Assembly: GCA_024196135.1 (NCBI GenBank)
Contig: JAMQCK010000057.1
Location: 1 to 64,000 of the forward strand
DNA from: Pleurotus ostreatus/Saccharomyces cerevisiae fusant
Lineage: Eukaryota; Opisthokonta
Direction: 5' to 3'
Length of the DNA: 64,000 bases
The notes under the pieces are model-generated. The model was not told where the DNA came from, made no database searches, and was given only the letters and a program-made list of their open reading frames with translations. Shown piece after piece: positions 49,744 through 60,306 of the stretch; positions within the stretch are counted from its first letter, which is position 1; each line of letters starts with the position of its first letter. The translations under genes were made by a program, and so were the position numbers.

Positions 49744-52486
49744 TTATGATCCTTGCAATGCTGAATGGATGATGCCTTCTATCCACCCCAGCAGAGATTG
49801 CCCGGGCGCCTTCTCCGCCTTCGAGAACACATCCGTCTTGCCCTCCTTCGGTGACTTGCTATCCAACCTATACACCGTGCAGTCGATGGCGTAGTCCTTC
49901 CCGTAAGTGAGCTTGACGGTCCTATGAGATCGTTAGTGTCAGCGTACGGTATGGAGTGTCAGACGCATGGTTGGAGTGAACACAATGGAAGGGAAGTAAG
50001 CACGGTGGACAGAGACTCACACTATACACCCCTCCCACCGCCCAATGCACCGATCAAGGTCGACGAACCAGGTGCCGCTGACGGATGCACATGCCTCTTC
50101 ACCGATCTGGCATATGCGCAGGAGTAGGCACTTGTCGACTTCGTCGCCGAGGAGTTGGGTGAGCTGGAGGGGCATTAGCCAGGTCAAGCTGAGTCGCAGC
50201 AACGAATAAGAAGAATGTATGGTGCCACAAAACACACCTGCGGAAGCGTCGCGATCGAGACCTGCGCCTGCGCCAGATGCGCCACAAGTGTCGACGGCGA
50301 GTGGAACGTGAAGCGTATCGAATGCCTAGCAATCACACTATCAGCTTCCAAGGTCCTACACCCATCCGAACACCATCCCACAAACCCACCTATCATCCAC
50401 CACCAGCACCCCCTCCCCGCCCACCGGCCGATTAATCACCTGCTCCTCCCCCAGCATCCTCGTCAACTCCACCCCCAACTCGCCCACCCGATCAAACCTC
50501 AGCCCACAGGGAATCCCCACCGCCCGCACCGCGCGCGCCATCCGGTCCATCTCCCCCCGGATGCGGTCGCAGAACACGGCGTACTGGATCAGGTCGATGA
50601 TCGGTTGGAGGATGGGCGGGGCGTGCTGGAGGTAGGGCGTGCCTGTTCCAGGGAGGGGAAGGAAGGGTTGGGTGGAGGAGGTGGAGGTGGAGGAGGCGGG
50701 ATCGGCGGAGAGGGTGCCCGGTGGGGAGAGGCGCCGTTTTTTGTTGATAGCGTGTTGGCGGAGGAGGAGGGCTTGGAGGGCGGCGTAGATGAGGTCGCAT
50801 TTGCCGGCGTCGGTGGGGGAGGTGGGCGTGGGCGCGGTGGCGAGGGCATTGGAGAGGAGGGTTTCGTTGTCGACCTGGGTGGTGATGGTGAATAAGTTAC
50901 GCGGTTAGATAGCGGGGATTCGAAGGTTGGAGGTTGGTGAGCAAAGGAATCCCTACCATATCAAAGCGCAACGACACGCCCTGCGCGGCCTCGATGACAA
51001 TGAACTTTTCCCGCACATGCGCCGCTGCGGTGGGGAGGTGCCCCGCTTCACGCACGAGCACGGAGAACATCTCACGGTCGACCATTTCGTGCTGCGCCTG
51101 CTGGATGAGCGCGTGCAGCGTGGACGCGTCCTCGTGCGCATGCGCTCCCTCGGGCACGCGCTGCGTCGACGCCTCCTCAGACGCGCTCTGCGTCGACGGC
51201 TCTCCAGATGCTTTCAGCGTCGACTTCTCCTCTGGCCCTTGCAGCGTCTCCCCGGGCGCATGCGTAATGGTATTCTGCGACTGCACGCGCGCGCCATCGG
51301 GCAGGGTCGTCGTGAGCGTGACGCGCAGGCGCGTGCGCTGGCGGTGGGGGAAGTTAAGCGGGTCCGTGTCGGCCTCGAAGGAGCCCATCGTCGCGATGGA
51401 TTGGCGACGGAAGGGGGGTGGTGGTGGGGGTGGGGTGGGGTGTTTGTGTGTGTGGGTGGTCAAGGGTTGGGGGGTGGGTGTGAGTAGGAGTGACTATGGG
51501 TAGGGGAGTGGTTGTGTGTAGGGGAGTAGAGTGGTTGCATAGGTGGAGAGAGAGGCGGCAATGCTTACATTCCTCCAACCCGAAGCATACTAAGAGATCC
51601 ATCGCCGTCTTCTCCGAGCCCTTCGCCTGCGCCATCCATAGCGGTAAGGGAGCGGGTACCATTCCCCAGTTCTCCCGTCTGATCTTGAGCGCGTTCAAGA
51701 AGTACTTCTCTTCCTTTATCCTACTGCGTTCCATGTCCTCCGCCGCATCCTTAAAGAGCTTTGACGCTTTGCGCAAGGCCTCGTCCTTGCTTCCCAAGGC
51801 TAGTTGTGCATTAAAGGCCTGGACGGAGGGAATGGGTGGAGGTTTGGTGACGATGGTGGATGTGAGGACATCCTTGGGAAGTTCGGGGGCGTTCTGTGCG
51901 GGGATTGGTGGGCGCTGGCCGAGTTGGGGGAGGATGTCGTTGGGGATGGAGGAGGTGGGGGCGGGGTGGGATGCGAGTAATAAAGCGATGAGATCTCGAG
52001 CTTGGGACATCTCTCCCATGGCGATCCTGGGCGCGTCACCAACAATAGTAGAGAGGAACTTGGGGATACTTACGCAAGGTCGGGCATGATCTGTTGTCTG
52101 AGCTTGACTAGGTCATCGTAGGGCATGATTCGTTCCTTCTCCTTCTTCTTGTCCTCTTCTGCGCCATCTTTCTCTGCCTCTGGCTTGGGCTCTTCGAGGT
52201 CCGCGCCATCGTTCTCGAGAAAGTGTTCGTCGTACTTTTCAAAGAAGTCTCGTCCGCGCTCGAGAAAGACGCGCTGTACTTTCTCGCCGAGTTTCTTGAT
52301 GGGGTCCTCCTGGCTAAGGATGAATGAGATACACACGCTGGCGGTCGTTGACGCGACGCACGGTTCATAGATGTGCTCCCCGCTGTCAGTGATGTCCTCA
52401 AGGACGGGTATCCGTTCCCCATTATCGTACTTGTATGGCCGTTCAAGAGATAGCTTCAGTTTCTGCCAGTCTGCATCCCCGTTCAT
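49744..52486 (-). CDS. MED17: Mediator complex subunit 17 (Med17/Srb4)
   Basis: This essential head-module subunit of Mediator contacts RNA polymerase II. The likely start is MNGDADWQKLKLSLERPYKY at 52486; it continues IPVLEDITDSGEHIYEP and IKKLGEKVQRVFLERGRDFF, matching the fungal Med17 N-terminus. A middle exon has KLFKDAAEDMERSRIKEEKYF, RRENWGMVPAPLPLW and MDLLVCFGLEE, the most conserved Med17 block. Later parts include FRRQSIATMGSFEADTD, FVIWEA-like IVIEAAQGVSLRFDM and LPQLTQLLGDEVDKCLL. The C-terminal exon ends LLGWIEGIIHSALQGS. Upstream in-frame ATGs (52609, 52649) would overlap the divergent transcription-factor gene, so I reject them. There are at least seven exons. Confidence 0.85.
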
Positions 52487-52607
52487 GATGAGCGTCGTGA
52501 ACAATAGGCGCTGATCGCCGGGAGTCGGGCCGGGCGCGTGAGTCAGTAAATCGGGGAGATCGAGTGCATGTCCTCTGCTATCGGCCGTAATGGTCCGTTC
52601 ATCTATC
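52487..52607. promoter_or_regulatory. Short divergent promoter between MED17 and the Zn2Cys6 gene
   Basis: Only about 120 nt separate the two preferred start codons, so the genes must share or overlap their 5' regions. No TATA-like motif is obvious. Confidence 0.45.
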
Positions 52608-55393
52608 ATGCTCTCGCCCGCCGACCACCAGACGCCACCGTCCCCCACCATCTCCAACAAGCGCAAGAAGGTCGAGGACGAGGACGGGCAGGGCAGCCAG
52701 TCAAAGAAGCAGCGCACGCGCGTGAGGTGAGCTGCCCCTTGTCCTCTTGAATTTCCATGAACTCGGCCAGCAGCTTCTCCTGCGCCGAGTGCCACCGCAG
52801 GAAGCAGAAGGTGTGTACTTGTCTACTTCTTGAGACGCTCGCTCATCCCCCGCAGTGCGACCGACAGATCCCCTGTTCTCATGTGCGCAGACCGTCCTAC
52901 TTCCTCTACACCCTTACTGAACATGACTCGCAGTGTATAGCACGCAAGGTCCCCGAACTATGCAAGGCCTATACCCCCGGCAAGCCAGACCAGGACCTCA
53001 ACCTCCGCGTCGCCCGCCTCGAGCATATCATTGAGCAGGCTCTCCCCCAGTATTGGAACGGCCAGGGCCATAGCCGCCACCCTTCGTCCGCGCTCGACGA
53101 GGATGCGCACGAGGAGCAGGACATCACCACCGGCACCTTTCAAAGCGGCCGCTGGTACGGCAGCAGCGCGTCCACCAGCCTTGCCCCCCACTCCCTCATA
53201 GATCAGGTGCGCCCTAAACTCTCTCCACCCGGGCCCATCTCACCCCTCACAGCTCTCGCAAGCAGGCATCACCTCCCAGGGCCTCTCGCAGCAATCCGAG
53301 CCCAAAATCCAGCCTCCGCCGCCCTCCGACCTCGAAACGTCCGCCGCCGAAAAGTTCAAGCTGCTCGTGCAGGAATGCGGCGTCCCGGCGCACAAGATCT
53401 CCGAGCTCATGCAGGAGCTGCCCCCCGCGCGCATGTCCGACGTGCTGATCGACTACTACTTTTCGACGATGTGAGTGGGGGGAGGCATGCGCGTGCTGGT
53501 TCGATGCTGATTGTCCATCAGAAACTGGACACGCTATCCTATCTCCGAGCGCGAATTCCGGGTGGCATACGAGGCCGTGCGCGCGCATGGGAATGAGGGG
53601 GGCTGCAATCCCAATGACGTCCGCTTCCTCCCCCTCCTCTTTGTGGTGCTCGCGATCGCCTCTCGCCTAGCCCCTGACAGCATCGCGGGCGACGCGCACC
53701 ACAGGCGGGTAGTGTCACTGCGCTACTACTGGTCATGTAGGTTGCCGCAAAAGGCTGCAAGAATGACAACTGATGCTTCGCCTAGCACGACGCGCTTTGC
53801 TGATCGCTGTCGCCATCCAGCCTGACTCGCTGGACATTGTGCTGACTCGACTGCTGGTGAGAAATTCTACGGCACTGCTGCAACGCAGACTCACCCCGCG
53901 CAGAGTGCCCGCTTCCTCACCTTTGACCGTCGCATCACAGAATGCTGGAGTCAGCTCGGTGCGGCTGTGCGAACGGCGCAAGCGCTGGGCCTGCACCGCG
54001 ACGGGTCGACGATGGTAGGCACACGCGTATTCCCCCTCGCCTCTACTCACCCTCGCGCAGGGCATGAACGCGCAGCTCGTCGAGTACCGGCGGCGCATCT
54101 GGTCATACCTCTACCACGCCGACCGGTCGTACGCGCTCGTGCTCGGCCGGCCGCACTCGATCCAGGACGACTACACGTCGACGCTCGTCCCCTCGCACGT
54201 CGACGAGGACGCGCCCGCGAACGGCGTGCTGACGATCTACCCCATGGCGCACCCGACGCGGCTGACGTTTATCATTCTGCGGCACTACCTCGCGGGCATC
54301 ATCGGGCAGATCGTGTCGCACTTCCAGCGCGTGCACCCGCCGCCGACGTACGGCGAGGTCGTGCAGCTCGACGACCAGCTCGTGCGCTTCATCACGAACC
54401 TGCCGCCGCACTTTGCGCTCGACCCGGACCGCTCGCTGGACGAGACGCACGCGTACATCCCGATCCACCGCTTCTTGCTGATCACGGAGATCCTGTTCGT
54501 GCGCACGAGCCTGCACCGGCCGTACCTCCTTCGGCGGCTCAAGTCGGACCGCTACGACCGCTCACGTCAGGCGTGCTTCGAGTCCGCGATCCGCGACTTT
54601 GCCGTGCGCAAGGCCTTCCGCGAGTCCGTGCCGCAGGAGGCGCGCGACGCGCTGTCGAACGCGTACCGCGAGTTCCAGACGGCGATGATCAGCGGGATCT
54701 ACCTCCTGCTCAACCCGCACGGGCCGTACGCGAAGGACATGCACGAGATCCTCGACGGGTTCCTGCTCGACCACGAGGGGCAGCGCGAGATGGACGAGAC
54801 GACGCGGAAGGAGGTGAAGACGATCGAGTTCCTGAAGGCGAAGGCGTCGCAGGTCGAGGCGCAGGACGCCACCTCCGTCGGCTCCGCGGGCTCGGACAGC
54901 TCCGCGCAGCTGCTGCTCGGGCTCAAGCAGGGCGCCGCGTACTCCCCCTCCCGCGGCGCGTTCAGCAGCCTCGGCCCGCACCCGCCGCCGCCGAGCATGA
55001 CCGCGTCGCCAACCATCCAGCGCCTGCAGCACCAGATCACGGACTACCCCGTCGGCTCGCCCGTCTCCGGGGGCAGCCCCGCGGAGGACGGCGAGTCGAA
55101 GGCGCAGTCGCTGCTCGACCATTTTGTGCACACCATGAGCAACGGGCCGCCCGTGGACCCGATGTCTTCTGCGTTCTCCTGGGGCGGGTCGGGCGCGGGC
55201 GACTTCTCGGGCTGGGCGGGGTCGGGGGGGGGGGCGCCCCCCCAGANNNNNNNNNNNNNNNNNNNNTTTCTGGGGGGGGGGGGGGTGGGGGGCGGCTGCG
55301 CCGCCCATGACGGACCCGGCCCTGATGGGCATCGATGGTAATGAGTGGAGCTACTGGGAGGCGCTGGTGAACCATTTACAACGGCAGCCCTAA
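52608..55393 (+). CDS. Zn2Cys6 transcription factor with fungal-specific TF domain (gap in the C-terminal region)
   Basis: The N-terminus has a nuclear-type basic stretch (NKRKKVEDEDG, SKKQRTRV). Exon joins then build the six-cysteine cluster: CAEC, HRRKQK, CDRQIPC, SHC and the last Cys after IARKVPEL. A leucine-type helix follows (LNLRVARLEHIIEQAL). Exons carry the fungal_trans domain: RYPISEREFRVAYEAV, FLPLLFVVLAIA, FLTFDRRITECWSQLG, TAQALGLHRDGST and EYRRRIWSYLYHADRSYALVLGRP. The C-terminal part is disordered and Ser/Pro/Gly-rich. A 20-N gap flanked by long G tracts (55247-55266) breaks it. After the gap the frame that looks real (MTDPALMGIDGNEWSYWEAL) is not the frame continued from before it, so the gap length or flanks are wrong. 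Stop at 55391-55393. Confidence 0.82.
55247..55266. other. Assembly gap (20 N)
   Basis: A run of 20 N lies inside the transcription-factor gene and is flanked by poly-G. It probably stands for an unresolved low-complexity GGC repeat, not a true 20-nt distance. Confidence 0.95.
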
Positions 55394-55762
55394 TCGCTGG
55401 CCTAATGACCGTATGACTTTTCTTGTTTCGAGACTGACTTGGTTTCTGTCTGACCTACCCATGTAATCTTGTATAATGACTCTCGTGTTATTGCTAGTGC
55501 TACCTGACCTTATGAGACTCAGCTTCAGTTCATCAGAGGCACCTGCAGCACTCCCTTTTCAAGTCATCAAAAGGATGGTGGATGGAAGAGGTTCATCGTT
55601 CCTACTCGCTGACTGGACGGTGGCTTTCACACGTCTCCGCGTTGCAACGACAGGAGTGGCAACAAAATACGAAGCCAACACGAGTGTTTTCCGAGATACA
55701 AGTACATAAACGGGCACAACAACAGTAATTTAACCTCTTCCCAGTCCATACCTATGGCACGC
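55394..55762. other. Intergenic, convergent 3' ends
   Basis: It lies between the stops of the Zn2Cys6 gene and Argonaute B. A short open frame at 55476-55709 matches nothing. Confidence 0.5.
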
Positions 55763-58700
55763 TCACTGTGAACATAGTTAATTATGTCTGGCACGTCTCC
55801 ACAATGAAAAACTCACCATGAAATACATACGGTTCTCCTGGTTCTTGTGAAGGGGCTTGAAATTCTTCCTAAACGCTTCCAGGACCTCGCTGGCGTTCTG
55901 ACTACCGCCGCCCACGCCGGACTCGCTGCCGAATTTGTCGCTCGCCTCGGGGTCGTAGTGCGTCTTGGCGCGTGAGCAGACAATGTCGGCGTCTATAGAC
56001 AGCACTCGTCAGCACAACAAGCCTTTAGCTATTCCTGGTCAAATCACTCACAGAATACCGGTGCCGGCACCGACACGGTGCGCGTGCTCCTCGCGTAGAC
56101 GTGGCAGAGCGCGTACGACAGCGACTGAATGCTGTCCGCCGTGAAGTTGTTCTCGTCGTACAGCACCGAGTAGTGCGCCGGACGCGACGTGCCGAGCAGC
56201 CCCGCGTGCGACTGGAGGTAGAAGTCGAACTCGGTCGGGTGCGCGATTACCGTGTCGATCACAGTGCCTGCGGGGCAGTTGCCCAGGCCGTCGCCAGCAT
56301 CCTTGGGGTGTACGGGCAGGAAACGGTGGTGGTGGCGCTTCGCGACAATCACGACGGTGATCTTGGCCTGGACGTTGAGCGCGGCGCAAGCCTCTGCAAA
56401 GCGTAGACAAGATCAGCGCTATCGACGGCCTCACAAGAATGGAATGAAACCTACGCTTCAACTGCGGCAGCTCTTGCTCCAGCACAGCCGAGAACTGGCC
56501 CTCCGACACGCCGTCCCGAAAGTATATAAGGCGCTTCGGCGCCACCGACGCCTTGGGGCGCTTCTCGATATTCTCGCCGTTCTCCATGAAGGCCCGCAGG
56601 TTCCCCTCGACCTTCGCTGCGAACTCGGAGATGGTCTCCTGGCGCGACGGCTGCACGCCCATTACCGCGCGGAACTTGGTCGCTGAGGCATCGATGTTGC
56701 CTACGACGGCCGAAAAGGATGGACGACCCTCGGCGCCGGGCGGTGGGTGGATGCTATCTGCGCCGATGAGGAGGGTAGGGAAGTGCGGGTCGGCCAGAGT
56801 TGGGATAGACCGCGGCTCGAGCGTCACGTTGACCCCGCCAAGTTTTGCGTTGATCCTGATGGACGTTAGGTGTTAGGCAATGCGAATAAATGTATAAGAA
56901 TGGCACACTTCAGGCAAACATTTGAGTAATATTGCTCTTTGGCTCCCAAGCACTTACGACTCTTCAGAGCCTGTGTTGGGATCCCTCGCTGTATATCGCC
57001 CCAGCTAGAGAATTCAGTATACGGAAGCACAAGATCCAGGAGCGTAGACGCACTGCTTGATGGCAATGTAGATGTCGTTTCCGCCCTCGGGCAGGACAAC
57101 GATGAGAATCGTAGGTTGCCTAAATACATTGATCAGCATGCAGACAAGACGTGGTAGATGGGCAACTTACTTGCCGCACTTCTTGACCACCTCGTCCAGT
57201 CCCTCGGCGATATTAGCCTGTCCGTTGAGGGTGTCTTTGAAGGCCGGATGCGGCGCGATGACCATTCCGAGCTGATGGCCACCGTGCACGATGTTGGACA
57301 CAAGCTTGTCGAGGTGGCCTTTGAAGCGAGGATCATAATTGACCAAAGCCCAGCACGGGATCGCGCAGGGCTCCTTGAGCTTTCTGTCGATACTGGTGAC
57401 CGTATTAGAGTTGCACAAATGCATTGAGAAGGTCGACATACTAATTCCAAGATCCCTTGCTCGGCGTAAGAGTCGTCGATGCCTTCGATCCCGTGCCGAA
57501 TCTAAGCACGGGCGGCGGCAAGACACGTCCGTATGTCTGTACAAATTCCTGCTTGACTTCGACACCGAATGCCTGGCAATACTCTGACAAGGCGTAGTTC
57601 ATATTCTATATGGCAAGATCATCACCGCCTTTAGCATCGAGGACTCTCACAAACGCTTCAGTTTAACGCACGACGTGTCCCCGCTCGATCTCCGCAAAGC
57701 GCTCGGCAGGTTTCTTCGTGGCAAACTTGACAATGTCGTCTGTCTTGTCTGCGGGGATCTGCTGGCGTCTGATCTGCCCTGCTGGGACTTCTGCCAACTC
57801 CAGGGGGATGAAGGTTTTGCTTCGGACCTGGTTTTGCATAGTAAGCATGGTAGAGTAAACCCGTTCGAGTAATTACCTCGACGCAGATGTTCTTCGGGAA
57901 GCGAAGCTTCCCGCCCTTCATCTCGCAGTACTTGGCTACAGTGGTCGTGGCAGTTTTTCCATCAGCGTCCTTCATGGTGAAGGTGAGCTCAGACGCGCTC
58001 AAGGCCGTGAGCCCCGTGATGCTATGCATGCGCTTCTGCGGTCCAGTAGCACCTGCGGATGGAACAATGATCCGGACATTGACGAGACTCTGCTTGAGCC
58101 GCTGTCGCTCGCGGGGTGGTAAACCACCTGGCGAGAGGCATTTGGGGTCTTCTTGTCCAATGATGGCAAGACAGAGGTCGATCAGACTGCCCTGTTGTAC
58201 CATAGCCGCCGTGCTGATGTCGAGGTTGATGAAGCAGCGCCCGATACCTGGCCGGAAGCTTTGGAAGGTCCCCCTCCAAAGCTCGATCCCTCTACCGATG
58301 TTCAGGCTGCCTACATCGGAATAGAAAGATCGAACCTGGGAATACTTAATGTCTGTCCTCTGATCACGATGACGAAGACTCACGTTGAAGGGGAACTTTT
58401 GACTTGGATCCATTCGAATGATCACATTCGCAGCCTAGTCATCGTCGTTAAAGCTCTCTTCAAGCGACGGTAGAGGTAAGATAATCACCGTCAAGGCGGT
58501 CTGCACATCGCTATCGTGCGATTGCTTTCCGGCGACGAAGAGACGAGCAGTCCTATAGCGGGCATGAGCATGTTGACAACTGATCAGAACGAAGAGGCGT
58601 ACTCTGGATTGACCTCGGCAACTTTTGTCAGCCGCACGGTGACCTCTTTCGGCGGACGACCCTCGTCGGTGCCGCAGATGAATTTGTACTGCGATGAATA

Positions 58701-59609
58701 AACGGTGAGCGGGTACGCGCGAGGGTTTGGTTGTTGGTATACCTCATGGGTCACGGCACCCTCGGGGAATGGCAGCTCCCGCGCCGCGTACAAGTTCTTG
58801 CGGCCATCGTAAGCGGCGCGAGGAGTAAAAATCTCAGGAGCGACGTTTTGTTGCAAGGTCTTGATCATCTCCCTCGTGAACCTCTCGGGCGTCGTCTTCT
58901 CCGACGGCTTCATGACTATTCGCGCAAGATGCAGGATCAGCAGACAGAAATGGGAAAGCTACTGTAACACGCACCGACTAGGATGGGATGGAATAAAGAA
59001 TTAGCCAACTACTAGGAAGAACATCGTGGAGTGATTGCCCACCGTCGTAATGATGCATGGTCTTGTCGGGAAGGGTAGCTTCGAACGAGTTGGCCTTGAC
59101 TTGGATCTGCGTGCCCGCGGTGCCAAAGTTGGGGCGCTGGCAAGAAGGACAAGTCAGCGAGCTCAGGCAAGAGTCGTGAAGCGACGCGCGCGCCAGATTC
59201 ATTCGTCCTAGGCCGTAAGCGCCCCCCCTCGATACCTCGACACGCGGACGCAGGATATGGTATCAACGATCTCACCTTCACCCCAATGGTAGTGACATGC
59301 TCGGCAATCTGAACCGGAGCAGCTCCGCGACTCGCAGTTGAGGTAAACCCCCCGCGGGTGGGTCCAGCGCCTCTCCCGCGCTTGCCCACGAGCGACATAG
59401 CTAAAGGAGGGCATATGAGCACGCTGGAGAAGTACGAGGTGCACGCGACCCGTCATAATTACAAGCCCCGCAACGGCGCAGGTGGAAAGAACAGTGAGGC
59501 CGGCCAGACAACGCGGGAGAACATGACACGAGGCAAAGTTAGTTGGGCGCTTACTCGAAGGATCAACCCTCCCACGTCCGCGTCCACGTCCAGCACCGCG
59601 TCCTGCCAT
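55763..59609 (-). CDS. AGO: Argonaute B (complete N-PAZ-MID-PIWI)
   Basis: This is a second Argonaute, paralogous to the gene at 16241-20084 and in the opposite orientation. Its leader is Gly/Arg-rich (MAGRGAGRGRGRGR), then MSLVGKRGRGAG. Domain blocks match copy A in order: [64 protein letters not shown] joined to VRSKTFIPLEL, GIPTQA and YYSNVCLK joined to INAKLGG. The PIWI tetrad is kept: [27 protein letters not shown] and [10 protein letters not shown]. It should be catalytically competent. The gene has more than a dozen introns at positions shared with copy A. The last intron leaves RMYFM then stop at 55763. Confidence 0.93.
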
Positions 59610-60306
59610 TTTGGATGCACCAGAAGCTTGGCTGAATCGAACTTTCAAGGATGTCGAAGGCGAGTCTGATTCGTGCGTCGTCGAGGGTGGGGGAGGAGAG
59701 GAGGGACGAGGGCAGGGCGATCGTGGGGAGCGCGGGCGTAGTGCTCTTGATCGCGAAGTTCATTGAACAATGGACAGCACGTGTTGGCCATTGAAAGCTT
59801 CGACTTCTGTCAGTGCAATCAGTCAGTGAGGCTAGGTTATCGCTGCAATCAGTTCTCGTGACGATTTGAAGGTCGCCGGTGTCGTCTCGAAGGTCGCCAG
59901 CGCCGTCTTAAAAGATGGCCAGCGCCATCTTGATGTGGCCGGGGTCGCCTTGATCTCTTCCTGTTCTGTGGATTGCCTCGGTCGGGGGCCTAGAGGGCAA
60001 CACGAATGTGAGCGGCGATGCCTCTTGTCGATTATCACCTTGTAGATGTACAGGTAGCGAATGTGTATGCTGTAGTTCGAGTCCTGGGGTGAGTAAATAC
60101 CGTACGTGCTTTCCCGTGTAAATATCCCAACAGCGCGCTATCAAACTCGTCAGCTCGTTGGTGACAGAGCCTAACAGAAGCACCGTACCGACGGTAATGA
60201 CGAGTCACATACATCCTGCTCCGTCATTTGCTCATGCGAGCCCACTGACGGATTCCTCCCTTCGTCTGTTCTCCTCCATCTCATCTCCTACTACCCTCTT
60301 GCCGTC
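59610..60306. other. Argonaute B promoter region with short tandem repeat
   Basis: It lies between the start of Argonaute B and the stop of the ABC transporter (both minus strand). An imperfect 21-nt minisatellite occupies 59866-59949. No gene was recognised. Confidence 0.45.
59866..59949 (+). repeat. Imperfect 20-22-nt tandem repeat, four units
   Basis: Units begin at 59866, 59887, 59908 and 59930 and share a TTGAAGGTCGCCAGCGCCGTC-like pattern with substitutions (units TTGAAGGTCGCC..., TCGAAGGTCGCC..., TTAAAAGATGGCC..., TTGATGTGGCC...). It sits about 260-340 nt upstream of the Argonaute B start codon. Confidence 0.55.

Noticed and set aside
50215..50895. 226-codon frame antisense to MED17
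   Set aside because: It overlaps recognised MED17 exons and is dominated by Gly/Pro low complexity.
53967..55310. 447-codon plus-strand frame overlapping the Zn2Cys6 gene
   Set aside because: It is Arg/Ala/Pro-rich and out of frame with the conserved fungal_trans motifs; it is a GC-rich shadow.
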